From the NCBI GenBank assembly GCA_002841355.1, contig PHFB01000006.1, forward strand, positions 1 to 64,000: a DNA stretch of 64,000 nucleotides. Reading direction: 5' to 3'. Under the pieces are notes generated by a model. The model saw only the letters and a list, made by a program, of their open reading frames with translations. It did no database searches and was not told where the DNA came from. Below are positions 8,494 to 17,875 of the stretch, piece after piece. Made by a program: the position numbers and the translations under genes. Position 1 is the first letter of the stretch. Every line of letters starts with the position of its first letter. This stretch comes from Actinobacteria bacterium HGW-Actinobacteria-1. Lineage in GTDB: Bacteria > Actinomycetota > Coriobacteriia > Anaerosomatales > Anaerosomataceae.

Positions 8494-8832
8494 GTGGGTA
8501 AGTTCTTTGACGCCGTCTACAACATCTTCGCGTGGGTGTGGAATCACGTCTGGGGAACGCTCTTCTTCATCGGCGGCGGCTACGCCCTCCTGCACACCGA
8601 CGAGATCCCCTTCTACTACGCGCTTCTGTGCATCGGCATCGGCATCTACTTCTTTTGGTCGCGCTCCTGGACGAAGGCGGCCGAGAACGTCGCCGACAAG
8701 CTGGCCGACAGCATAACGGCACGCTCTGACGGCGCGCAGGCAGCTCCCGCGGCGAGCTTCTGCGAGCAGTGCGGCTCGAAGCTTGAGGTCGATGCCGCGT
8801 TCTGTGCAGCGTGCGGAACGAGGATCGCCTAG
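8494..8832 (+). CDS. Membrane protein with C-terminal zinc ribbon
   Basis: About 112 residues. Two hydrophobic segments (roughly residues 10-30 and 40-55) are followed by a linker and a zinc ribbon with two CxxC pairs: CEQCGSKL and CAACGTRIA. Start is GTG 8494, with GGGGAGG 8 bases upstream; GTG 8488 lies too close to it. Zinc-ribbon membrane proteins of this shape are common in high-GC anaerobes and have no fixed role. It stands alone. Confidence 0.65.
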   Translation: MGKFFDAVYNIFAWVWNHVWGTLFFIGGGYALLHTDEIPFYYALLCIGIGIYFFWSRSWTKAAENVADKLADSITARSDGAQAAPAASFCEQCGSKLEVDAAFCAACGTRIA

Positions 8833-8968
8833 CACGCGACCATCGCCAGCCACGGTGCCGCGAAACGAGATGTTAACCAATCCAAACAATTAGTTTCCAG
8901 AGTTCCGTTTAAGCGCGCTTCAGTTGTGGGTACACCGGAGTATCAACCCTGGAAGGAAGGGTCGCTCG

Positions 8969-9472
8969 GTGCACCTCGCTCGCAAGAAAACGAACGGCGC
9001 TTCAGCGCACAGACTGGCCACGATCGTCGTAGCCGTTCTTGCGCTGCTCGTCATTGTGAGCGTCCTTGGCTCCATCCCGACGTTCCATCAGGCTCTCGGC
9101 ATCGGCTCCACCGACGCACTCGACGAGGGTGTGCTCATCCCCAAGATGTCGACCAGCACCAGCGGCATGACCACCGTCTTCGGCGTGCTCGCACTCGCGT
9201 TTCTCCTCGCAGCGTCGACTTCGCGCAAGCCGCGCGCGGTGCGTGTGATCGCGTCGGGCGCGGGCGCTCCGATACGCCCGCGGGCAGCAGTCTCGGTGCG
9301 CCGACGCATGCGTAGAACGACGCCCTCGGACGACGACGCCGATCATCACCACACTTCCATCGTCACTACCCCGGCCCTTCGGAGCGCGCCAGATTCGGCG
9401 CAACCGGAGGGCTTTTCTGTGTCCTTGTTCCGTTCGGCTCTACATCGCGAGGAGGGATCGTCGGCCCGGTAA
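8969..9472 (+). CDS. Small two-segment membrane protein, unknown
   Basis: About 167 residues from GTG 8969, which has GGAAGGAAGG 8 bases upstream. A basic N-terminus leads into a hydrophobic segment (ATIVVAVLALLVIVSVLG); a second segment (FGVLALAFLLAAST) follows an external loop of about 50 residues. The C-terminal half is Arg-rich, then Asp/His-rich (DDDADHHHT), and probably lies in the cytoplasm. It precedes the multicopper oxidase by about 50 bases. The acidic-His patch could bind metal; that is a guess. No family recognised. Confidence 0.5.
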   Translation: MHLARKKTNGASAHRLATIVVAVLALLVIVSVLGSIPTFHQALGIGSTDALDEGVLIPKMSTSTSGMTTVFGVLALAFLLAASTSRKPRAVRVIASGAGAPIRPRAAVSVRRRMRRTTPSDDDADHHHTSIVTTPALRSAPDSAQPEGFSVSLFRSALHREEGSSAR

Positions 9473-9524
9473 CCCGCACGTCTGCACCGCAACCAGGATG
9501 TTCGAGAGAGGGAGTGTGAGGTTT

Positions 9525-12500
9525 GTGAAACGAAGAGGTAGGACGGTTCGGCGATTGCTCGCCCTGTTAACGACGAGTGCGCTCGTCTTGGGCCCGCTGC
9601 AGCCGGCATTCGGCGTCGCTGCTTTGCAGACGCCGGAGGAGCTCCTGGCCGCGAAGGCCGCGGCCGTGCACGAGCGGATGGACAAGCGCATCACACAAGA
9701 AGAGCGCGAAGCAGCCGCGGAGGCACGTGCCAAGCTCATGGCGTCGGTAGCTGGCACCATCAAGACCACGGCGGTACCGGGACCGGGCGGAACGCCCGAC
9801 TACTTCGGTACCACGCCGAACTGGGCGTATTCGCCCGAACTCCGCAAATTCGTTGACACCCTGCCCGGTGTTGGCCCGGAGAACGCGAACAACCTGGGCC
9901 AGTACCTGTCGATCGGCCACCCCGATACGACCACGTACCCGGGTTCCGACTACTACGAGATCGAGCTGCGCCAGTACTCCGAGCAGCTCCACTCGGACAT
10001 GCCCGCCACGCTCCTGCGTGGCTACGTGCAGGTGAACAAGGGCACTGACGCGAGCGGGAAGAACACCGTTATCCCGGATCCGATCCACTACCTTGGGCCC
10101 ACCATCTTGGCCACCAAGGACCGCCCGGTGCGCGTGAAGTTCACCAACAAGCTTCCCACCGGTGAGGGCGGCGACCTGTTCCTGCCGGTCGACACCACGT
10201 ACATGGGCGCCGGCATAGGCCCGAACGGTGTAGACATGTACACGCAGAACCGCGCATCGGTGCACCTCCACGGTGGCAAGACCGTCTGGATCTCCGACGG
10301 CACGCCGCACCAGTGGATCACGCCAGCCGGTGAGAACACGCCGTATCCCGAGGGCGTGAGCGTGCAGAACGTGCCGGATATGCCCGATCCCGGCGACGGC
10401 TCGATGACCTTCTTCTACAGCAACCAGCAGAGCGCGCGCATGCTCTGGTATCACGACCACGCATACGGCATCACGCGCCTGAACGTGCTCGCGGGCATGG
10501 CTTCCGGCTACTTCATCACCGATGACGCCGAGCAGCAGCTCATCAGCGATGGCACGATCCCGAGCGACCAGATCCCGCTCATCATCCAGGACAAGACGTT
10601 CGTGGACGAGAGCACCATCACGACCACCGACCCGACGTGGAACTGGGGCTCGACCCCGGGTACGCCGCACACCGGCGACCTGTGGTTCCCGCACGTCTAC
10701 ATGCCGGCTCAGAACCCGGCCATGATCGACGGCGTCAACCCGAACGGACGTTGGCACTACGGCCCGTGGTTCTGGCCGCCCACACAGGTCCCGAACGGAC
10801 CGGTCCCGAACCCGTATTACATCTCGGCTGAAGAGACGCCGTGGGAGAACCCCACGATGCCCGGTACGCCCGACAACTCAAGCGGCATGGAAGCGTTCCA
10901 GGACACGCCGCTTGTGAACGGCACGGCGTACCCGACGATGAACGTCGATCCGAAGTCGTACCGGCTCCGCATCCTGAACGCATCGAGCGACCGCTTCTGG
11001 AACCTGCAGCTCTACGTTGCCGACCCCGGCACCGTGAGCTGTGATGGTCGCCGCAACACCGAAGTGAAGATGGTCCCCGCCGCTCCGACGGACGGGTTCC
11101 CCGCCGACTGGCCCACCGATGGCCGAGAAGGTGGCGTTCCCGATCCTAAGACGATGGGTCCTGACTGGATTCAGATCGGCACCGAGGGCGGCTTCCTGCC
11201 CAAGGTCGTGACCATCAAGCAGCAGCCGATCACGTGGGTCACCGACGTGACGCTCTTCAACGCAGGCAACGTCGACAAGCATTCTCTCCTTGTCGCACCG
11301 GCCGAGCGCGCCGACGTGATCGTCGACTTCTCGAAGTATGCGGGCAAGACGCTCATCGTCTACAACGACGCACCGGCTGCATTCCCGGCTGGCGACCCGC
11401 GCTACGACTACTTCACCAACAACCCGGACATGACCGACACGGGCGGTCACACATCGACCCGCGCAGGTTTCGGGCCGAACACCCGCACGATCATGCAGAT
11501 CAAGGTTGCTGCGAAGACCGCGGCCCCCGCGTTCGACATCGCCCCGCTTGAGGCGGCGTTCACGTCGACCGCGACGAACACGAGCGTGTTCGAGGAGTCG
11601 CAGAACAAGATCATCGTCCCGAACGCCCGTTACAACGACACCTACAACAAGTCGTTCCCCTCGGATGCGTACGTCCGCATCTTCGACACCACCTTCAAGT
11701 TCAAGAACCTCGACGGTGTCGAGACCACGTTCTCGCTCGAGCCCAAGGCGATCCAGGACGAGCAGGGTGAGACGTTCGACGAGTTCGGTCGCATGAGCGG
11801 CAAGCTCGGTCTGGAACGGCCAACTGGTGTTCCGGGCGCGCCGAACTTCAACCTGTACGGCTTCATCGATCCGCCTACCGAGGTTGAGACGGCAGTCGAC
11901 CCCACGATGGTCGCCCTCACGCCGATCCTTGGCGACGGTACGCAGATCTGGAAGATCACGCACAACGGCGTGGACACCCACCCGATGCACTTCCACCTGT
12001 ACGACGTGCAGCTCATCAACCGCGTCGGCTGGGACGGCTTCCTTCGCTACCCGGATGACAACGAGCTTGGCTGGAAAGACACCGTCCGCGTGAGCCCGCT
12101 TGAGGACACGATCGTGGCGCTTCGCCCGGTCGCCCCGACGGCGCCGTTCAACGTGCCGGACAGTTGGCGTCCGCTTGATCCCACGCAGCCTATCGGCGGC
12201 ATGATGGGCTTCTCGACGGTCGACCCGGTCACCGGACAGCCGTACACCATGCCCGTGATGAACGAGGTCCGGAACTTCGGCTGGGAGTACGTGTGGCACT
12301 GCCACATCCTGAGCCACGAAGAGATGGACATGATGCGTCCGGTCACCGTGGAAGTGGCGAGCTCGCTTCCCGCCACGCCGTCGCTCGATCCCGCCACGCT
12401 TGTGGCGCCGGGCGCGACGCACCTGACGTGGGCGGATGGTACGCCGATGGGCGCCATCGACACGTGGGGCAACCCGGCGAGTGAGATCGGTTTCCGCATC

Positions 12501-14132
12501 GAGCGCGCGCCGATCGTGGCAAGCGTTGTTGGCGAGTACTCGCAGATCGGTACGGCACTCGCCAACCAGGTCTCCTTCGATGATCCGACGATCGCACTCG
12601 GCGGCGAGTACAGCTACCGCGTGATCGCGTGGAACGAAGAGGGAACCACCACCTCCACGCCGGTCGCGATCGGACCGGTCACCGACACCACGGCTCCTGT
12701 CACCACCTCGAACGTCGACGGTGACTGGCACCAGGGTCCGTTCTCGGTATCGCTCACCGCGACCGACACGCTCTCGGGCGTAGCGGCCACGTACTACACG
12801 CTCAACGGTGGCGGCACGCAGACCTACTCCGGAGCGTTCGATGTGAGCGTCGAGGGAACCACCACGCTCGACTTCTGGTCCGAGGACACACTCGGTGCAG
12901 TCGAGCCGGCCAACACGGCACTCGTGAAGGTCGACAACACCGCACCGGTCACGACTGATGACCACGTTGGCTCCTACACCGGCAGCGCGACGATTCACCT
13001 CTCGGCGAGCGATGCGCTCTCCGGTGTCGCACTCACGCAGTACAGCATCGATGGTGGCGCGGCCGTTGACGGCACGCTCGTGAAGAGCACCGTCCAGGGC
13101 TCGCACACGCTCGAGTACTGGTCCACCGACGCGGCCGGCAACGTCGAGACCACCAAGTCGGTCGGCTTCGCGGTGCTGCCGCCGAATGCGACGTTCGAAA
13201 CGCTTGAAGGCCCCAACCGCATCCAGACAGCGCTGCAGATCTCGATCAACACGTTCCCGCTCAATTCGGTGGACACGGTCGTGATCGCGAGCAGTGCGGG
13301 TTGGCCGGACGCACTCGTCGGCTCGTCATTGGCCGGCGCATACAAGTCGCCGATCCTGCTCACGAGCCCGACGGCGCTCAGCACTGGCATCTCGGCAGAA
13401 CTCACCCGACTGGGTGCGACCAAGGTCGTCATCCTCGGCAGCACGGCGGCGATCAGCTCGACCGTTGAGAACTCGCTCAAGACGCTCCTTGGCGCTGCGA
13501 ACGTGCAGCGCATCGGCGGTGCGAACCGCTACGAGACCGCGCGTCTGGTAGCTGCCGAGACGGTCAAGTTCCTTGGCTGCAACTACAAGGGTTCCGCGTT
13601 CGTCTCCACCGGCCTGAACTTCCCCGACGCGCTTGCCGCAGGTCCGCTCGCGGCCGCCAAGGGATGGCCGATCTACCTGGTCGGACCGGGCGGTCTCGAT
13701 TCGCAGACTGCATCCGGGATGGCCGAGATCGGCGTGACGAAGGCGCTCGTGCTTGGTAGCACGTCGGCGGTTCCCGCCTCGGTCGCAACAGCGATCGGCA
13801 CGGATGTCGGCGCTACGGTGACCAGACTTTCGGGTCCCGACCGCTACTCCACGGCCGTTTCGGTCGCGGAGTACGGCGTGGCGAACGCGGGCTTGAGCTG
13901 GGACGGCATCGCTCTGGCCACCGGTCAGAACTTCCCCGATGGTCTCTCGGCTGGTGCTGCCCAGGGTCTGAACGGCTCGGTGCTGCTGCTGACGAGGACG
14001 GACGTACTGCCCGCTCCCACCGCTTCAGCGCTTACCGCGCACAAGAACAGCATCGCGCTCCTGCGATTCATCGGCTCCGACCCGGCGATCAGCCCGGCGG
14101 TGCGAGTCTCGGTAGCGAACCTGCTCAACTAG
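9525..14132 (+). CDS. Secreted multicopper oxidase with OmpL47-like and CWB2 repeats
   Basis: This protein of about 1,535 residues is exported and wall-bound. Order: signal peptide (KRRGRTVRRLLALLTTSALV), a helical linker, three cupredoxin domains, a fibronectin-type segment, two Ig/OmpL47-like repeats (TAPVTT starts near 12695 and 12945) and three CWB2 repeats (13196-14129). All four copper-ligand motifs are present: HLHGG (10261), WYHDHAYG (10447), HPMHFHLYD (11980) and WHCHILSHEEMDM (12294). It should oxidise an electron donor outside the cell and pass electrons to oxygen or another acceptor. GTG 9525 has GAGGGAG 10 bases upstream; ATG 9498 is an alternative. It is followed by a hairpin. 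Metal (Mn/Fe/Cu) oxidation is possible but unproven. Confidence 0.9.
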   Translation: MKRRGRTVRRLLALLTTSALVLGPLQPAFGVAALQTPEELLAAKAAAVHERMDKRITQEEREAAAEARAKLMASVAGTIKTTAVPGPGGTPDYFGTTPNWAYSPELRKFVDTLPGVGPENANNLGQYLSIGHPDTTTYPGSDYYEIELRQYSEQLHSDMPATLLRGYVQVNKGTDASGKNTVIPDPIHYLGPTILATKDRPVRVKFTNKLPTGEGGDLFLPVDTTYMGAGIGPNGVDMYTQNRASVHLHGGKTVWISDGTPHQWITPAGENTPYPEGVSVQNVPDMPDPGDGSMTFFYSNQQSARMLWYHDHAYGITRLNVLAGMASGYFITDDAEQQLISDGTIPSDQIPLIIQDKTFVDESTITTTDPTWNWGSTPGTPHTGDLWFPHVYMPAQNPAMIDGVNPNGRWHYGPWFWPPTQVPNGPVPNPYYISAEETPWENPTMPGTPDNSSGMEAFQDTPLVNGTAYPTMNVDPKSYRLRILNASSDRFWNLQLYVADPGTVSCDGRRNTEVKMVPAAPTDGFPADWPTDGREGGVPDPKTMGPDWIQIGTEGGFLPKVVTIKQQPITWVTDVTLFNAGNVDKHSLLVAPAERADVIVDFSKYAGKTLIVYNDAPAAFPAGDPRYDYFTNNPDMTDTGGHTSTRAGFGPNTRTIMQIKVAAKTAAPAFDIAPLEAAFTSTATNTSVFEESQNKIIVPNARYNDTYNKSFPSDAYVRIFDTTFKFKNLDGVETTFSLEPKAIQDEQGETFDEFGRMSGKLGLERPTGVPGAPNFNLYGFIDPPTEVETAVDPTMVALTPILGDGTQIWKITHNGVDTHPMHFHLYDVQLINRVGWDGFLRYPDDNELGWKDTVRVSPLEDTIVALRPVAPTAPFNVPDSWRPLDPTQPIGGMMGFSTVDPVTGQPYTMPVMNEVRNFGWEYVWHCHILSHEEMDMMRPVTVEVASSLPATPSLDPATLVAPGATHLTWADGTPMGAIDTWGNPASEIGFRIERAPIVASVVGEYSQIGTALANQVSFDDPTIALGGEYSYRVIAWNEEGTTTSTPVAIGPVTDTTAPVTTSNVDGDWHQGPFSVSLTATDTLSGVAATYYTLNGGGTQTYSGAFDVSVEGTTTLDFWSEDTLGAVEPANTALVKVDNTAPVTTDDHVGSYTGSATIHLSASDALSGVALTQYSIDGGAAVDGTLVKSTVQGSHTLEYWSTDAAGNVETTKSVGFAVLPPNATFETLEGPNRIQTALQISINTFPLNSVDTVVIASSAGWPDALVGSSLAGAYKSPILLTSPTALSTGISAELTRLGATKVVILGSTAAISSTVENSLKTLLGAANVQRIGGANRYETARLVAAETVKFLGCNYKGSAFVSTGLNFPDALAAGPLAAAKGWPIYLVGPGGLDSQTASGMAEIGVTKALVLGSTSAVPASVATAIGTDVGATVTRLSGPDRYSTAVSVAEYGVANAGLSWDGIALATGQNFPDGLSAGAAQGLNGSVLLLTRTDVLPAPTASALTAHKNSIALLRFIGSDPAISPAVRVSVANLLN

Positions 14133-14150
14133 CGTCAACCGCTTTAGCTG

Positions 14151-14183
14151 GATGCCCGCGCAGGAACGATCTGCGCGGGCATC
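14151..14183 (+). terminator. Hairpin after the multicopper oxidase
   Basis: A perfect 13-bp stem, GATGCCCGCGCAG with CTGCGCGGGCATC, and a 7-nt loop, 18 bases after the oxidase stop. No T-run follows, so termination may be factor-assisted. It lies about 40 bases before dusB. Confidence 0.65.
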
Positions 14184-14221
14184 CGTGCGCCCGGGGGAGC
14201 CAGGCGTCGTATCATGGCGTC

Positions 14222-15229
14222 ATGAATAATCCCGCTACCGACATCCGCGCGCTCCTCGCAGCCGGCAACGTGGTGCTCGGCCCGATGGCCGGCATCACCG
14301 AGGCGCCGTTCCGCGCGATCTGCAAGCGCATGGGCGCCGGCCTCACGTTCACCGAGATGGTGAGTGCCACAGGGCTGCACTACAACCCGGACTCGCGCGT
14401 CTCGCGCTCGCTCCTCACCTTCGCTGCCGAGGAAGTCCCGTGCGCGGTGCAGCTCTTCGGCGCGAACCCCGCCATCATGGCCGAGCAGGCGGCCGGTATC
14501 GTCGAGCGCTACGGCGCCGACGTCGCGGCGATCGACATCAACATGGGCTGCCCGGTCACGAAGGTCGTCGCGAAAGGCGAGGGGAGCGCGCTCATGCGTG
14601 AGCCGGCGCTCGCCGCCGAAGTCGTCTCGGCGATCGTCTCGGCGGTACGCGTACCGGTCACGGTGAAGTTCCGCAGCGGGTGGGACGCCGAAAGCGTGAA
14701 CGCGGTCGAGTTCGCACGGGCGATGGAAGCGGCTGGCGCCTCGGCGGTTACCGTTCACGGTCGCACGCGCGATCAGTTCTACCACGGCAAGGCCGACTGG
14801 GACGTGATCGCGAGCGTGAAGGCGGCAGTAGACGTGCCGGTTATCGGCAGCGGCGACATCTTTTCGGCGGACGATGTGGTTGCCATGCTCGAACGCACCG
14901 GCGTCGATGCGGTCATGGTGGCACGCGGCGCGCAGGGGAACCCGTGGATCTTCGCGCAGGCGCGCGCGCTTATCGATGCTGGCGAGCGCCTCGCGCCACC
15001 CACGGCGTTCGAGCGCATCGACATCGCGCTCGAGCACGCGGCTGCCCTCGTGGCGTTCGCGGGCGAGGAGCGCTTCGCGCGCATGCGCAAGCACGTGGGC
15101 TGGTACATCTCGGGCGTGCCCGGCGCCACCTACGTACGGGCGCGCGTGAACGAGGCCCCAACCTACGCCGACCTGGTCGCGCTGCTTGCCGAGTACCGCG
15201 AGTGGCTGGGTTCGAGGCGGGCCGAGTAG
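14222..15229 (+). CDS. dusB: tRNA-dihydrouridine synthase (DusB type)
   Basis: This FMN enzyme reduces uridines in the tRNA D-loop to dihydrouridine. The 335-residue TIM barrel shows GPMAGITEAPFR near residue 20, IDINMGCPVTKVV with the catalytic Cys near residue 107, VTVKFRSGWD, HGRTRDQFYHG near 180 and PVIGSGDIFSADD. Length and motifs fit the DusB branch. It is followed 53 bases later by pyk on the same strand. Confidence 0.93.
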   Translation: MNNPATDIRALLAAGNVVLGPMAGITEAPFRAICKRMGAGLTFTEMVSATGLHYNPDSRVSRSLLTFAAEEVPCAVQLFGANPAIMAEQAAGIVERYGADVAAIDINMGCPVTKVVAKGEGSALMREPALAAEVVSAIVSAVRVPVTVKFRSGWDAESVNAVEFARAMEAAGASAVTVHGRTRDQFYHGKADWDVIASVKAAVDVPVIGSGDIFSADDVVAMLERTGVDAVMVARGAQGNPWIFAQARALIDAGERLAPPTAFERIDIALEHAAALVAFAGEERFARMRKHVGWYISGVPGATYVRARVNEAPTYADLVALLAEYREWLGSRRAE

Positions 15230-15282
15230 GGATACCTCGCGCTCGTTCGGGTAGCATCAAACAAGACCCCGAAGGAGGCGCT

Positions 15283-16683
15283 ATGCCGCGTACCAAGATT
15301 GTCGCAACGATCGGCCCCGCCTGCGATTCGCGCGAGATACTCCGCTCCATGATCGAATCGGGCGTGTCGGTAGCCCGTCTGAACGCGTCGCACACCTCAC
15401 GCGAGGACCTCGCGCGGCGGCTGGCCGCGGTGCGCGCGGCGTCAGAGAACGCGGGCAGGCACGTTGCGGTGATGCTCGACCTCGGCGGCCCCAAGCTGCG
15501 TCTGGGCGCTGTCCGGGAAGGCACGATGCTCACGATAGGCGACCGGTTCACGCTCATCACCGGTGAGTGTATCGGTGACGGGCACCACGCCTGCGTCACG
15601 TACGCTGATCTGCCCTCCGACGTTCCCGATGGCGCAACGCTCCTGGTCGATGACGGTCGCATCGAGCTGCGCGTGATCGAGCGGCACGACGACGCGCTCG
15701 TCACGCAGGTCGTCACGGGTGGGCCGCTCGGCAGCCACAAGGGCGTGAACGTCCCTGGCGTGCGGCTCGGCCTCGATGCGATCACCGAGCGGGACCGCGA
15801 GGATCTGGCCTGGGGCATCGAAGCGGGTGTCGACCTGGTGGCGCAGTCCTTCGTGCGCTCGGCCGACGACGTCGTGCGCCTCCGTGAACTCATGGGCGAC
15901 ACGCCCATTCCCATCGTGGCCAAGATCGAGAAGCACGAGGCCGTCTCGGCCATCGACGAGATCATCGCCGCGGCCGACGCGGTGATGGTGGCGCGCGGCG
16001 ACCTGGGCGTGGAGACCGCCACCGAGCAGGTCCCGGTCGTGCAGCGGCGTATCGTGTCGGCGTGCCGTGCAGCCGGGCGCCCGGTCATCATCGCCACCCA
16101 GATGCTCGACTCGATGACGACGTCGAAGCGCCCCACCCGCGCCGAGGCCTCCGACGTTGCGAACGCCATCTTCGACGAAGTCGATGCCGTCATGCTCTCC
16201 GGTGAGACCGCTGTGGGCGCGTACCCGGCGGAAGCTGTCGCGATGATGGCGCGCATAGCCACCGTTGCCGAGGAATCGCTCTCCGGTCGAGCCGCTGTGG
16301 CACCGACGCATGGCGGGCGCGACGACGTCACGCTTGCCGTGAGCACGGCGGTGACCGAGCTCGCCTGCGACCTCTCGCTTGCGGCGATCGTGACCGCCAC
16401 GCAGTCGGGGGCGACCGCGCTTGCGGTTGCGGCGCATCGCCCGAGGACGCCCATCGTGGCCGTCACGCCGCTCGCTGCCGTGGCCCGTCGGCTTGCCGTT
16501 GTATGGGGCGTCACCCCGCTCGTCGTCACGGAGCACGACACCATCGAAGAGATGCTGGTGCACGCAGTCGCCGCCGTGAGGGATGCCGGGTATGCCCGTT
16601 CTGGTGAGATGGTAGCCCTTACCGGCGGTGTCTCGGTGGGGGTTCCCGGCACGACGAACCTCCTTCAGGTCACGCGGGTGTAG
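15283..16683 (+). CDS. pyk: Pyruvate kinase
   Basis: This 466-residue enzyme converts phosphoenolpyruvate and ADP to pyruvate and ATP. It starts MPRTKIVATIGPAC and has LDLGGPKLRLG, the active-site stretch PIVAKIEKHEAVSAIDEI with the catalytic Lys, MVARGDLGVE, and TQMLDSM followed by PTRAEASDVANAIFD. The C-terminal regulatory domain is present and the length is normal. GAAGGAGG lies 7 bases upstream of ATG 15283. The usual N-terminal NTRRTKI is shortened to MPRTKI. Confidence 0.93.
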   Translation: MPRTKIVATIGPACDSREILRSMIESGVSVARLNASHTSREDLARRLAAVRAASENAGRHVAVMLDLGGPKLRLGAVREGTMLTIGDRFTLITGECIGDGHHACVTYADLPSDVPDGATLLVDDGRIELRVIERHDDALVTQVVTGGPLGSHKGVNVPGVRLGLDAITERDREDLAWGIEAGVDLVAQSFVRSADDVVRLRELMGDTPIPIVAKIEKHEAVSAIDEIIAAADAVMVARGDLGVETATEQVPVVQRRIVSACRAAGRPVIIATQMLDSMTTSKRPTRAEASDVANAIFDEVDAVMLSGETAVGAYPAEAVAMMARIATVAEESLSGRAAVAPTHGGRDDVTLAVSTAVTELACDLSLAAIVTATQSGATALAVAAHRPRTPIVAVTPLAAVARRLAVVWGVTPLVVTEHDTIEEMLVHAVAAVRDAGYARSGEMVALTGGVSVGVPGTTNLLQVTRV

Positions 16684-16733
16684 GGGAGAGCGTCGACTGG
16701 TGGATTCTGCCTCTACCTCGACCTGACCCTTAA

Positions 16734-16762
16734 TCTACACACCGTCAGAATCGTGCTATGAT
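16734..16762 (+). promoter_or_regulatory. Sigma-70-like promoter for the divIC-like gene
   Basis: TCTACA (16734-16739) and TATGAT (16757-16762) are spaced by 17 bp, in the gap after pyk. The first matches TTGACA at four positions and the second TATAAT at five. The ATG at 16833 lies about 65 bases beyond the expected start point. Confidence 0.45.
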
Positions 16763-16832
16763 GCCTCCTGGGCGTGCGCAAGCACGCTTCGGTACGGCCG
16801 CTTGTGCCTTCACGCAGCATGAAGTTGGAACT

Positions 16833-17378
16833 ATGACAGCAGCGCGAAAGACGCAGAACGGGGCTAAAGCGGGCGCTCGTCGAGCCTCCTCGACCACGAG
16901 GAAGGCTCCGGCACGGGCGTCCCGACGCGCGCCCGCCACCAAACGCACGACCTCCTCGGCGAAGCGCAAGCCGTCGACGCGCACCCCGGCCCGGCGTACG
17001 CGCACCGATCACCGCGTGCTCACTGTCATCCTTCTTGGCACGCTGGTGCTTGCCGCGTGGACGCTTTATCCCGTGCTCCGGCTGCAGTACCAGCAGCAGC
17101 GGGAGAAGACCACGCTTGAGCAGGAGCTTGCCGGGCTCAAGGACCGCAACGAGAACCTTCGCGCGCAGGTCGACCGCCTCAAGACGCCCGAGGGCGTCGA
17201 GGAGGCAGCGCGCTCCACACTTGGTCTGGTGAAGGAGGGCGAGGAGGTCTACGTCGTGAGCGACGGCGAAAGCACCCGCGCGCCCGCGCCCGAGATCGGC
17301 GAGCAGACCCGCAGCATCACTGCCTCCGAGACCTCCGTCTGGACGAAGGTGCTCGACGCCGTCTTCGGTTTCCGGTGA
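16833..17378 (+). CDS. DivIC/FtsB-like septum formation initiator
   Basis: This 181-residue single-pass membrane protein is expected to act in the divisome with FtsL/FtsQ-like partners. It has a long Lys/Arg/Ala-rich cytoplasmic tail (residues 1-60), a membrane segment (LTVILLGTLVLAAWTLYPVL), a coiled coil (LEQELAGLKDRNENLRAQVD) and the family's ending motif, AARSTLGLVKEGEEVYVV. The context, with DUF501 and ppx directly downstream and overlapping, is the arrangement common in actinobacteria. The basic tail is longer than usual. ATG 16833 is chosen over 16758 because the longer start overlaps the -10 element. Confidence 0.8.
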   Translation: MTAARKTQNGAKAGARRASSTTRKAPARASRRAPATKRTTSSAKRKPSTRTPARRTRTDHRVLTVILLGTLVLAAWTLYPVLRLQYQQQREKTTLEQELAGLKDRNENLRAQVDRLKTPEGVEEAARSTLGLVKEGEEVYVVSDGESTRAPAPEIGEQTRSITASETSVWTKVLDAVFGFR

Positions 17379-17875
17379 TGTCGGGCGAGGCAGCAATCGT
17401 ACGTCGCCAGCTGGGCCGCGAGCCGAGAGGCACCTGGCGCGTGGCCGTTCGCTGCAGCTTCGGCTATCCCACCGTGATCGCGACCCCGTCGCGCCTGCCG
17501 GAAGGCGAGCCGTTCCCCACGCTTTACTGGCTCACGTGCCCGCACCTGCTCGACGCCGTCGGACAGCTCGAGTCCGCGGGCGAGGTCGATGCGTGGGCGG
17601 CGCGGCTAGCGGGCGACGTCGAGCTTGCGAATCGCATGCGTGCCGCGGACGCCGCGTACCGCGTCGCACGGGCTGCCGAGAGTGGCGGATCCGATGCGTG
17701 CGCTGCTGTGGGAATCGCCGGGCAGCGCGATCCGCTCGGCACGAAATGCCTGCACGCGCACGTTGCGGCGGCGCTTGCGGGTATCAACGACCCAATCGGC
17801 GAGTCGATCCTCGGCTCGCTTGCGCGTGAGTGCGAGGACCAGCGGTGCTCGGAAGGAGCGACTGACAGTGAGTGA
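17378..17875 (+). CDS. DUF501 protein
   Basis: This 165-residue protein belongs to DUF501, a family found almost always between divIC/ftsB and ppx in actinobacteria. The family hallmarks are RRQLGREPRG near the start, FPTLYWLTCPHLLDAVGQLE in the middle, and the Cys/His-bearing RDPLGTKCLHAHVAAALAG. The ATG overlaps the divIC stop (TGATG). The conserved Cys and His residues suggest metal binding, but no function is established. It overlaps the start of ppx by 8 bases, so coupling is likely. Confidence 0.85.
   Translation: MSGEAAIVRRQLGREPRGTWRVAVRCSFGYPTVIATPSRLPEGEPFPTLYWLTCPHLLDAVGQLESAGEVDAWAARLAGDVELANRMRAADAAYRVARAAESGGSDACAAVGIAGQRDPLGTKCLHAHVAAALAGINDPIGESILGSLARECEDQRCSEGATDSE

Noticed and set aside
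10878-13106. 742-codon minus-strand frame inside the multicopper oxidase gene
   Set aside because: Typical high-GC antisense shadow; the plus strand carries all copper motifs.
14680-15282. Upstream in-frame extension of pyk
   Set aside because: The extension lies within dusB in another frame and is Arg-rich; MPRTKIVATIGPAC is the family start.
14970-16652. 560-codon minus-strand frame opposite dusB and pyk
   Set aside because: Ser/Thr/Ala-rich shadow without domains; overlaps two conserved genes.
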